Source: Rickettsiella sp. (GTDB lineage Bacteria > Pseudomonadota > Gammaproteobacteria > Diplorickettsiales > Diplorickettsiaceae). From it: a DNA stretch of 12,440 nt. A program made the position numbers and the translations under genes. Location: the NCBI GenBank assembly GCA_031119195.1, contig JAVHYG010000032.1:1-12440 (forward strand), in the 5' to 3' direction. Shown here in pieces: positions 1 to 6,894 of this stretch. Below the pieces are notes generated by a model that searched no databases, was not told the DNA's origin, and was given only the letters and a program-made list of their open reading frames with translations. Positions within the stretch are counted from its first letter, which is position 1; each line of letters starts with the position of its first letter.

Positions 1-2
1 AT

Positions 3-137
3 ATAAATACATACGAACTACCTGTTTTTCTTGCAACAGTAGAAGAACTTAACGCACATAAAGCTTGTTTATCAAACATAAAAAAAATCACTGGTCTCTG
101 CGTTTGGCCTAATTTAGAGACAAAGGAAGTCCAATAA
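3..137 (+). CDS. 3' end of an unrecognised gene (5' end outside window)
   Basis: An open frame enters from the left edge and gives 44 residues before TAA at 135-137. The tail reads as strand-helix-strand: ELPVFLATV, then a helix-like EELNAHKACLSNIKKITG, then LCVWPNLE. I do not recognise the family. It is judged coding because codon use resembles nhaA, the frame is open from the edge, and its stop codon directly abuts the nhaA ATG at 138. That arrangement is typical of cotranscribed, translationally coupled genes. The purine-rich nhaA ribosome site (GGAAG at 125-129) lies inside its last codons. The function cannot be inferred from this fragment. Confidence 0.6.
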   Translation: MNTYELPVFLATVEELNAHKACLSNIKKITGLCVWPNLETKEVQ

Positions 138-1286
138 ATGCGTAAATTTTTTAATCATTTCATACAGCTACAAGCATTAGGAGGTATACTTTTAGGAATT
201 GCCACGCTGATTGCATTAGTACTTGCAAATTCCCCCTTACAAACTTATTACCAAGATCTGTTATCGCTAACTCTTTCTATAGGAAATCTGCATTTCTCAT
301 TTTTGCATTTTATAAATGATGGGTTGATGACTATTTTCTTTTTCTTAGTCAGCTTAGAAATAAAACGTGAACTCATTCAAGGAGAACTTAATAGCTTTGA
401 AAAAGCCTTGTTACCCACCATGGCTGCTATCGGTGGAATGATAGTGCCTGCACTTTTTTATTTACTTATTAACCATGCTCATCCTGACCATACGCCAGGC
501 TGGGCTATTCCTATGGCTACAGACATTGCCTTTTCTTTAGGTGTACTATCTTTGCTTAATAAACAAGTTCCTGGCTCCTTAAAGGTTTTTTTAACAGCAT
601 TGGCTATTATTGATGATCTTGGTGCTATCATTGTTATCGCAATTTTCTATACACAACAAATTGCTTGGCTTTATTTAATTCTCGCTTTCGTATGTCTCAT
701 TAGCTTAATCATATTAAATTATTACGACGTCAATCACTTTATACCCTATGCTTTTTTTGCACTCCCTTTATGGTTCTTTATCTTTACCTCAGGTGTACAC
801 GCAACTATTGCAGGTGTATTACTTGGACTTACTATTCCATTAAGAAATCGAAAAAAACAACTCTCACTTTTAAACAAACTAGAACATCAATTACACCCTT
901 GGGTAGCCTATAGTATATTGCCACTCTTCGCTTTTGCTAACGCAGGTCTATCTTTTACGGGTACACACTTAGATACATTATTTCATCCATTGCCTTTAGG
1001 GATTATTGCAGGATTATTTCTTGGCAAACAATGTGGAATTTTATCTATAAGCTGGTTAACTGTAAAAGCAAAATGGGCTAAATTACCTTATAAAGCAAAC
1101 TGGCAACACATCTATGGGATTGCCCTAATTTGTGGTATTGGATTCACCATGAGTTTATTTATAGCAAATCTTGCCTTCTCAGATGACGCATCTTCTTCAC
1201 TGGTTCGTCTGGGAATTTTTACCGGCTCCGCTTTGTCAGGTGTCCTTGGTTATGCTGTGTTATTTTTTAATAAAAACAAGACCTAA
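138..1286 (+). CDS. nhaA: Na+/H+ antiporter NhaA
   Basis: Inner-membrane antiporter that exchanges Na+ (or Li+) for protons and so controls cytoplasmic pH and sodium. The product has 382 residues, close to the 388 of E. coli NhaA, and is hydrophobic throughout with about 12 membrane segments. Family blocks are intact: INDGLMTIFFFLVSLEIKRE (59-78), WAIPMATDIAFSLGVL (122-137) and LTALAIIDDLGAIIVIA (152-168). By alignment from memory, Asp129 matches the E. coli Asp133 and Asp159/Asp160 match the ion-binding Asp163/Asp164. Lys297 in GLFLGKQ matches Lys300. The start is supported by GGAAG 8 bases upstream and by the abutting stop of the preceding gene, so the two are probably cotranscribed. It converges on hemE. 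I see no truncation or missing key residue. Confidence 0.97.
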   Translation: MRKFFNHFIQLQALGGILLGIATLIALVLANSPLQTYYQDLLSLTLSIGNLHFSFLHFINDGLMTIFFFLVSLEIKRELIQGELNSFEKALLPTMAAIGGMIVPALFYLLINHAHPDHTPGWAIPMATDIAFSLGVLSLLNKQVPGSLKVFLTALAIIDDLGAIIVIAIFYTQQIAWLYLILAFVCLISLIILNYYDVNHFIPYAFFALPLWFFIFTSGVHATIAGVLLGLTIPLRNRKKQLSLLNKLEHQLHPWVAYSILPLFAFANAGLSFTGTHLDTLFHPLPLGIIAGLFLGKQCGILSISWLTVKAKWAKLPYKANWQHIYGIALICGIGFTMSLFIANLAFSDDASSSLVRLGIFTGSALSGVLGYAVLFFNKNKT

Positions 1287-1303
1287 ATTAGATTATTGTG
1301 CAC

Positions 1304-1498
1304 ATGTCTAAAAAAAATTTAGAGATTAAACTTAGGGGTGTTGGCAATTGTGCTTGGATGAGAGAAAAAAGAATTGTTTTTTGAGTAGCGTACCAAGAAT
1401 ATTTCAAACCTTTTCCAAGTTATCCTACTCGACTTTCCATTTTATGCAATGCAGCACAAATTTTTAAAGAAAAACTATTTCAGCCTATTGACTTATAG
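1304..1498 (+). pseudogene. Possible decayed small gene with one in-frame stop
   Basis: In the gap between nhaA and hemE one frame reads from ATG 1304 through 26 codons to TGA (1382-1384), then continues open for another 37 codons to TAG (1496-1498). The second half has protein-like composition (for example YQEYFKPFPSYPTRLSI and CNAAQIFKEK). No ribosome binding site precedes the ATG. I do not recognise the family, so this may be a gene remnant or a chance open frame. The first part includes the pattern RGVGNCAWMREKRIVF. Low confidence. Confidence 0.2.
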
Positions 1499-1564
1499 TA
1501 AAAAAAATTTGATACCTTCTGTAATAAGCTTTTTTATACACCCTGGAAAAACACAAAAATCCTA

Positions 1565-2614
1565 CTATTTATGGAAATCGACACTTAACTCATGTACTGC
1601 ATCAACAAATATTTTAACATTTTCCAGCGAAGTAAATTGTGAAATTCCATGACCTAGATTAAATACATGCCCTGTTCCAGAACCATAGGAATCAAGGATA
1701 GTGGCAACTTCTTTCCGTATGCGTTCTTTGGAACCAAAAAGCACAGCGGGATCCATATTGCCTTGTAACGCCACTTTATCTCCTAGACACTTACGCGCTT
1801 CTCCTATAGTGATGGTCCAATCTAAACCAATCGCATTGCAACCCGAAGTTGCTATTTTCTGCAACCAACCTCCACCACCTTTAGTAAACAAAATAATGGG
1901 AATTTCTTGCTGTTCATACTCGCGCATTACTTCTTTAATAATCCGTGTCATATAATCGAGTGAATAGGATTGATATGCAGAAGTCGTTAATATCCCTCCC
2001 CAGGAATCAAAAATCATCACTGCTTGCGCGCCAGCTTTTATCTGTGCCTTTAAATGGCAAATAACCGCTTCTGTTAAAACATCTAATAAATGATGTAACG
2101 TTTTAGGATCCTGATAAAGCAACGTTTTAATTTGTCTAAACTCTCTGCTACTTTCTCCTTCTAGCATGTAACAAGCTAATGTCCATGGACTTCCAGTGAA
2201 TCCAATTAGGGGAACTCTATCGTTTAATTCATGACGAGTCATGCGTATCGCTTTATACACATAAGCTAATTGTTCGGGCTCAGGAATACGTAAAGTTTGA
2301 ATATTTTTCGGTTCTTTCAAAGGTTTATGAAATTTTGGACCTTCACCTTCTACAAAATGAAGTCCCAATCCCATTGCATCAGGTATAGTTAAAATATCAG
2401 AAAAAATAATAGCTGCATCTAAATCAAATCGTTCTAAAGGCTGTAATGTAACTTCGCAGGCTAATTCAGGTGTTTTACAAAGCGTTAAAAAATCCCCTGC
2501 TTTTTTACGCGTGGCACAATATTCAGGCAGATAACGTCCAGCCTGTCGCATAATCCAAACCGGCGTTTTATCGACTGGCTGTTTTAAAAGGGCACGTATT
2601 AAACGATTATTCAT
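1565..2614 (-). CDS. hemE: Uroporphyrinogen decarboxylase HemE
   Basis: Cytosolic enzyme of haem synthesis that removes the four acetate carboxyls of uroporphyrinogen III to give coproporphyrinogen III, without a cofactor. At 349 residues it is of normal family length. The N-terminal signature PVWIMRQAGRYLPEY (18-32) carries the substrate-binding arginines Arg23 and Arg27. FSDIL holds the catalytic Asp73, GSPWTLACYMLEG (141-153) contains Tyr149, and FDSWGG (202-207) contains Ser204. FNLGHGI near the C-terminus holds His322. These correspond to the active-site residues known in human and bacterial enzymes. The residues after GHGI are SQF where many homologues have a proline-containing sequence, a small deviation. 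The ATG lies 4 bp after the stop of the FUSC-family gene, with no clear Shine-Dalgarno sequence of its own. Translation therefore probably depends on coupling to that upstream gene. Confidence 0.97.
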   Translation of the reverse strand: MNNRLIRALLKQPVDKTPVWIMRQAGRYLPEYCATRKKAGDFLTLCKTPELACEVTLQPLERFDLDAAIIFSDILTIPDAMGLGLHFVEGEGPKFHKPLKEPKNIQTLRIPEPEQLAYVYKAIRMTRHELNDRVPLIGFTGSPWTLACYMLEGESSREFRQIKTLLYQDPKTLHHLLDVLTEAVICHLKAQIKAGAQAVMIFDSWGGILTTSAYQSYSLDYMTRIIKEVMREYEQQEIPIILFTKGGGGWLQKIATSGCNAIGLDWTITIGEARKCLGDKVALQGNMDPAVLFGSKERIRKEVATILDSYGSGTGHVFNLGHGISQFTSLENVKIFVDAVHELSVDFHK

Positions 2615-2618
2615 ATTA

Positions 2619-3683
2619 TTAAGCTTTTTTTACTAAGGAATTCATTTTATTAAGCTGTGTTATCAAATTTCCCGCAGAAAATATAAATAAATCAACAGCC
2701 AATTTGTCGGAAGTACTCATTATCAATGTATTAAGCTCCTGCTGCATTTTTTCTTTCCAATCCGATGTAATATTTAATGCGACTAAAGCTTTACTTTTCA
2801 TATTGAAATGTTCGATAAGTGATGTAAATAACTGATTACTAAGCTCATAAATCTTTTGAACCTGCTCTTGCTGATTAAAAATCAAACGCGTTGCTGAAGA
2901 AAAATTTATTAATGCACTTTTCATTAGATTTATACAACGTAAAATTTCACGCTCTCCTTGTAAAATATCATTGAACATCAACGCTAGCGGTGTTCGTCCA
3001 AAAGACTCACGCAACACTTCATCGAGCAACTTAGTTTGATTTGCAAAACGACTAATGATTTTGCTCTCATAGTCTTGGAAGGTTTTTTCAGCCTCAGGTG
3101 AAAAAAATATTTTTAACTGTTGCAAGAGTTTTTCTAGATCTTGTAAAGTAATCGTTACTACAAAACGCAATTGTGTACGAGAATGTAAGGGCCAAATAAA
3201 ACGCGACACTAGTAAAGCAATAATGATACCTAAACTAATTTCAAAAAAACGGCTAATAACACTGGTATAGCTCGGGTCTTGGCCAACCAATATAATTACT
3301 GTCGTTACTGCACCTAAAGGTCCTGCCTCACTGAAATAACCTGGACTGTCAGCAATGTAACTGAATAGAGCTGTAGTAAGACATAATATTAAAGTAGTCC
3401 ATACAACATTAGGATAAGCTAACCAAAGCGTCAAAGCTGCGATAGAGGCGCCTATAACAGTACCCAAAAAACGCATATAAGATTTCTGCATCATGGCGCC
3501 AACACGAGATTGCGCACACATTACCACCAATATACTAATTAATATCCATTGTCCTCGTTGAGGGAAAGCAAATACTCGGACGATAAATATTCCAATTAAA
3601 AAAGCAATTGCTGTTTTTAGGCTATGAATAAGACGATTACTATCGAGATTAGTCATAAAAAAGAATAATTTGCTTGGTTTCAC
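2619..3683 (-). CDS. FUSC-family inner-membrane protein (aromatic acid exporter-like)
   Basis: The 354-residue product has an N-terminal membrane half with about six segments (near 21-40, 44-58, 72-90, 92-110, 121-134 and 141-163). A largely hydrophilic, helix-rich C-terminal half (165-354) is probably cytoplasmic. Family-like features are RFLGTVIGASIAALTL (71-86) and RFFEISLGIIIALLVSRFIWP (145-165), as in FUSC/ArAE-type transporters. Members export fusaric acid, p-hydroxybenzoic acid or other aromatic acids, but the substrate here is unknown. This is a half-size form, so it may work as an oligomer. The start is GTG, preceded by AGG at 7 bases and GGAG at 12. The next possible start, ATG at 3654-3656 (residue 10), has no ribosome site. 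It is the first gene of a probable operon with hemE. Confidence 0.82.
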   Translation of the reverse strand: MKPSKLFFFMTNLDSNRLIHSLKTAIAFLIGIFIVRVFAFPQRGQWILISILVVMCAQSRVGAMMQKSYMRFLGTVIGASIAALTLWLAYPNVVWTTLILCLTTALFSYIADSPGYFSEAGPLGAVTTVIILVGQDPSYTSVISRFFEISLGIIIALLVSRFIWPLHSRTQLRFVVTITLQDLEKLLQQLKIFFSPEAEKTFQDYESKIISRFANQTKLLDEVLRESFGRTPLALMFNDILQGEREILRCINLMKSALINFSSATRLIFNQQEQVQKIYELSNQLFTSLIEHFNMKSKALVALNITSDWKEKMQQELNTLIMSTSDKLAVDLFIFSAGNLITQLNKMNSLVKKA

Positions 3684-3916
3684 TGGAATACCTAGCTCCG
3701 GTTATTCATTTGAGCATATAAATGGCTTTTATCAGCCGTCTGCTTTAATTCAAGCAAATAGGCGGTTTTGAAAGCACTCTAATTAAATAAAATATTGAGC
3801 AATTTTAGCTTATATAAAAATACCGTATAAATAACCCAAAGTCACCAAGCTCAGGGAGCACCTTCACAAAACATTCATAGCAACAAAGCATTAAGCTAAA
3901 ATGACTGTTTGACTGC
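3684..3916 (-). promoter_or_regulatory. Upstream region of the FUSC-hemE operon; end of the pil operon
   Basis: This 233-bp gap must hold the promoter of the FUSC-hemE pair and the 3' end of the pil transcript. On the minus strand a possible promoter has -10 TAAAAT (3802-3807) and -35 TTTATA (3826-3831) spaced 18. Downstream of it, 3741-3756 is a near-perfect 16-bp palindrome (TGCTTTAATTCAAGCA, one mismatched pair), followed by a short hairpin GGCT-6-AGCC at 3724-3737. For the pil operon, 3849-3859 can form only a 4-bp hairpin without a T-run, so I see no convincing intrinsic terminator. Confidence 0.3.
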
Positions 3917-5263
3917 CTAGGGATCCATAATAGTCGGCGTTACAAATATTAAAAGTTCAGTGCGTTTATCTTTAATCTCCTTGTAACTAAATAAATTGCC
4001 TAATAGAGGTATAAATCCCAAAAAAGGAATTCTCTGCTCAGTTTTGCTGTACGAATGTTCATAGATTCCGCCTAGTACGATCGTTCCTCCATCCTTAACA
4101 ATTACTTTGGTTTTTATGTGGCGCGCATTAATTGCGGGAACATCCAATACTCTAATATCACTGGGCTGGTCCTGATTTACTTCTAAATCCAGTATTAAGC
4201 GATGGCCTGGCATTACGTGAGGTGTTACTTTTAAAGATAATACTGCTTTTTTAAATTGTACATTTGTAGCACCGCTAGAAGTTTTCCCTTGGTAAGGAAT
4301 ACTTGCCCCCGTTTCTATAGAAGCAGTTTGTTGATCCTCAGTAATTAAATGTGGTGCCGAAATAATTTGTGCTCCTCCTTCATTTTCTAACGCTGATAAT
4401 TCTAAATCCAAAAAAATATTTTCACCCAGTCGCATCAAATGAAGACCAAGGGATCCAACAGCTATTCCTCCTTCGACGGCACTGCCCAGCGATAAAGGTA
4501 AATCCATACTTAATTGAGACAGTAAACCACTAGTGTTTTTTTCTAATCCATAAGATGATTTAGCATGCGAATTTCTTATAAGGGATTGTTTCAATCCAAA
4601 TCGAGCACCAAGTTCACGCTCCTTATTTTTATCAATACTCACAATACGTGCTTCTATACATACCTGTTTTGTAGGTCTATCTAATTCTCTAATAGTTTTT
4701 TCAATTTGATCGAGCTTTTCTTTTAAATCTTGTACTAATAGACTATTCGTTCTCTTATCAGTGCTAATACTTCCTCTAGATGATAAAAAATAATTTTTTC
4801 TATCTTTGAGTAAAGCAGCTAATTCCGTTGCTTTACCATAGTGAATTTCTATTATTTTTGACGACAAGTTTTCCAGGGCTTGTTGCTGCTTTTGTATTTC
4901 CTGTTTTTTCTTATCTCGCTCCAAAAATTCACTTTGAGTTGCAATAATCCAACCATTCTTGATAGGACGTTTATATAAATTTTGATTCTCTAAAATAATA
5001 TCTAATGCCTGTGGCCAAGGCATATCATTTAAGTGGATACTTATATTACCTTGTACCTTATCATCTACAACCAAGTTAAATCCGCTAAACTTTGCTAATA
5101 ATTGTAATGCCGACCGCACTTTAATGTCTTGGAAATTTAATGAGATTTTTTGTTTTTTTACATTCCCTGTTAAAAAACATTCTTTCGTATCTGTAGCAAA
5201 TACAATAATTGATATAAATAGAGAGATTATCACTACCGTGAATTTTTGAGCCTTATAAGCCAT
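3917..5263 (-). CDS. pilQ: PilQ, type IV pilus secretin (short form)
   Basis: Outer-membrane secretin channel through which the type IV pilus passes, and in related bacteria the DNA-uptake port. The 448-residue product has a signal peptide (about 1-23, hydrophobic VVIISLFISIIVFA). An N0/STN domain follows (about 38-113), then a charged linker (115-133), an N1 domain (about 135-199, with RGSISTDKRTNSLLV) and the secretin barrel domain from CIEARIVSI (202-210) to the end. The secretin signature is intact at 412-446 (IPFLGFIPLLGNLF, then ELLIFVTPTI). Typical gammaproteobacterial PilQ is about 700 residues and has N-terminal AMIN domains that bind peptidoglycan; these are absent. The ATG starts one base after the stop of the PilO-PilP fusion gene and has no clear ribosome site, so translation is probably coupled. 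It is the last gene of the pil operon. Confidence 0.94.
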   Translation of the reverse strand: MAYKAQKFTVVIISLFISIIVFATDTKECFLTGNVKKQKISLNFQDIKVRSALQLLAKFSGFNLVVDDKVQGNISIHLNDMPWPQALDIILENQNLYKRPIKNGWIIATQSEFLERDKKKQEIQKQQQALENLSSKIIEIHYGKATELAALLKDRKNYFLSSRGSISTDKRTNSLLVQDLKEKLDQIEKTIRELDRPTKQVCIEARIVSIDKNKERELGARFGLKQSLIRNSHAKSSYGLEKNTSGLLSQLSMDLPLSLGSAVEGGIAVGSLGLHLMRLGENIFLDLELSALENEGGAQIISAPHLITEDQQTASIETGASIPYQGKTSSGATNVQFKKAVLSLKVTPHVMPGHRLILDLEVNQDQPSDIRVLDVPAINARHIKTKVIVKDGGTIVLGGIYEHSYSKTEQRIPFLGFIPLLGNLFSYKEIKDKRTELLIFVTPTIMDP

Positions 5264-5264
5264 A

Positions 5265-6164
5265 TTAACTATTTTTATTTAGTATTAACTCAGTATTTTT
5301 ATCCGTTACTTTATTTTTGAGAATTATTTTTTTAGAACCAATAAAAATAATTTTCGCTTTCTCCATTCCAATTCTATTATTTAATTCAACTTTATAAAGC
5401 TGATCATCCGGTAATTTAATTAAAGCCCATTTTTTCCTGATTTTATTTTGAACTAAAAATCCAACCAATTTCATTTTAGTAAATGAATACCGTGTTAAAT
5501 GATTTTGGGTAGGATGTAAACTTTCTGAATTAAAAATTAATTCACGAGACAATGGAACCAAACAGCGAGAAGAAAAAAAATCCTTCTTGGCAAATATAAT
5601 AAACAAAAGAGACAGCTTACTTTTAGATTGAGAAATATTTATGCCAGGATATAAAAAAACCCATTTAAATTTTTCTAAAAAAATAGGATACTGTAAATTT
5701 GCAATCTGATAAAAATATGCTTTTACATTTTTTTCTTCACCTTGCAATAAAACTTTAATCCTAAATTCCGTAAGTACACCTCTATGATTAATCGATAGAA
5801 ACTTCAAGTGTTTTACTATTAAGTATTGGGGTAACATTAGACCACTGATGATCGATAATATAGTTTGAGGGATACTAGTATTTTTAGGAGAATTAAAAAA
5901 AAACTGATGCTCTAAAAGTGCTAATTTTTCTTGATTAATAGTATTACTAGTTAAATTTTTTTGTCTTGCAAGTAACTGTGTATGCAGATCACATATTTGA
6001 ACCTTCACTAGTTTTTTATCAAGCAAGTAAGATCTTGAGTAAAAGAAGTATCCTAGTATAAAAATTAAAAACGAAACTACAGTACTAAAAATTATAGATA
6101 GTATTTTCTGAGAAAATTTTAATTTATAAAAAAAATGACTTAATTTTTTTAAAATCTCACTCAT
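5265..6164 (-). CDS. PilO-PilP fusion, type IV pilus inner-membrane alignment protein
   Basis: One uninterrupted frame of 299 residues occupies the place of both pilO and pilP. Residues 1-195 look like PilO: a short cytoplasmic N-terminus, one membrane helix (about 20-42), a helical stretch (45-90) and a ferredoxin-like periplasmic part with QGEEKNVKAYFYQIANLQYP (141-160). Residues about 220-297 resemble the PilP homology region, with the pattern MKLVGFL (231-237) followed by WALIKLPDDQLYKV (246-259) and NRIG. Normal PilP is a separate lipoprotein; here there is no second signal peptide, no lipobox cysteine and almost no linker. PilN-PilO heterodimers bind PilP, and PilP binds the N0 domain of PilQ, so fusion keeps these partners in order. 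AAAAGG lies 4 bases before the ATG. Neighbours are pilN, 17 bp upstream, and pilQ, 1 bp downstream. The PilP assignment is by recognised pattern. Confidence 0.8.
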   Translation of the reverse strand: MSEILKKLSHFFYKLKFSQKILSIIFSTVVSFLIFILGYFFYSRSYLLDKKLVKVQICDLHTQLLARQKNLTSNTINQEKLALLEHQFFFNSPKNTSIPQTILSIISGLMLPQYLIVKHLKFLSINHRGVLTEFRIKVLLQGEEKNVKAYFYQIANLQYPIFLEKFKWVFLYPGINISQSKSKLSLLFIIFAKKDFFSSRCLVPLSRELIFNSESLHPTQNHLTRYSFTKMKLVGFLVQNKIRKKWALIKLPDDQLYKVELNNRIGMEKAKIIFIGSKKIILKNKVTDKNTELILNKNS

Positions 6165-6181
6165 CTAACCTTTTCTTAAAT

Positions 6182-6694
6182 TTATACAACAAATTCTATA
6201 TTTAATTTTTTTTTAAAAATATAATTCCACTTAATTTTTTTGTGATATTTATCTTCAAGTTTATTCTTCAATTGTAAAAATTTATTTTTTGATAATGGCA
6301 GTCCAACGATAGTTAAACGCGAAGCGCTATAATTAATATTTTTTATTATAAATTCCGAAGGAGCAATTAACTTTATATCATTCACTAGTTCTAAAATTTT
6401 TTTAATTTTTTTATGATTTATATGCAACTGATGCAAGGTGGTTTCTAATTGCTCAGTATGTTGCTTTAGTTGATAAGTTTTTTCAACTGAGGATGAAAGA
6501 GAAGCTAGTTGACCTATTAATCTATCTTTTTCGAGCTTTAATCGTTTAACTTGATAGCTAAATAAAAAATTTAATGATAATATTGATACTAAACTTAAAA
6601 TAAGCATTCCAGAAAGGAAAAGAATAAATTCTATTTTTTTCCTTTTAAATTGATTTTTTCGCCAAGGTAAAAGGTTGATATTTACTTGTTTCAT
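6182..6694 (-). CDS. pilN: PilN, type IV pilus inner-membrane alignment protein
   Basis: Bitopic inner-membrane protein that joins cytoplasmic PilM to the periplasmic PilO part. The N-terminus carries the PilM-binding motif INLLPWR (6-12), the hallmark of PilN. A basic stretch follows, then one membrane helix (about 21-46), a coiled-coil-like region (about 50-105) and a small C-terminal periplasmic domain (about 115-170). The length of 170 is slightly below the usual 180-200. AAGG lies 7 bases before the ATG. The same ten-base leader (AAAAGGTTAG) precedes the next gene. The gene is very A/T-rich, with many lysine, isoleucine and asparagine codons, more so than nhaA or mrcA. Unlike the usual overlap of pilM and pilN, a 200-bp gap separates them here. 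Confidence 0.92.
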   Translation of the reverse strand: MKQVNINLLPWRKNQFKRKKIEFILFLSGMLILSLVSILSLNFLFSYQVKRLKLEKDRLIGQLASLSSSVEKTYQLKQHTEQLETTLHQLHINHKKIKKILELVNDIKLIAPSEFIIKNINYSASRLTIVGLPLSKNKFLQLKNKLEDKYHKKIKWNYIFKKKLNIEFVV

Positions 6695-6722
6695 TTACTA
6701 ACCTTTTAAATAATAAAAATCC

Positions 6723-6833
6723 TTAATCATTTGTCCGGCATATACCGCTCGTACCTGAAGTTATGCATTTCAAATTTACAACGAGTATTATACCTAACCA
6801 TACAACGAGCAAAAAAAACTTATGCATCGTCAT
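6723..6833 (-). CDS. Possible small membrane protein between pilM and pilN
   Basis: On the pil coding strand, in the gap between pilM and pilN, an ATG opens a 36-codon frame that ends in TAA about 28 bp before pilN. It encodes a short basic N-terminus, a hydrophobic run long enough for most of a membrane helix (FFLLVVWLGIILVV, about residues 6-19) and a polar tail with two cysteines. A second ATG at codon 3 is possible. No good ribosome site precedes it, and a perfect -10 hexamer lies inside it. It may therefore be chance, or the spacer may serve as an internal promoter instead. No known family is recognised. Confidence 0.22.
   Translation of the reverse strand: MTMHKFFLLVVWLGIILVVNLKCITSGTSGICRTND
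6787..6792 (-). promoter_or_regulatory. Candidate internal -10 element upstream of pilN
   Basis: The minus strand reads TATAAT here, a perfect sigma-70 -10 hexamer, about 90 bp before the pilN ATG. The sequence 16-18 bases upstream is a T-run without a good -35 match, and there is no TG extension. It could give pilN, the fusion gene and pilQ their own transcript, but the support is a single hexamer. Confidence 0.25.
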
Positions 6834-6894
6834 TCAAGGAAGAGAAAGCGCCTTTCTTCTAAATAATTTCCCCCACAAAATGCAGGACCTGATG

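Noticed and set aside
1383..1430. GAGTAG/CTACTC inverted repeat as a terminator between nhaA and hemE
   Set aside because: Stem of 6 bp with a 36-base loop and no T-run on the plus strand.
1449..1652. Plus-strand open frame of 67 codons across the hemE 3' end
   Set aside because: Nearly half overlaps hemE on the opposite strand, has no ribosome site and shows no family pattern.
1701..1955. Plus-strand open frame of 84 codons inside hemE
   Set aside because: Antisense shadow of a fully conserved hemE segment.
3656..3683. Later ATG (3654-3656) as the start of the FUSC-family gene
   Set aside because: No ribosome site precedes it, while AGG and GGAG precede the GTG at 3683; kept only as an alternative.
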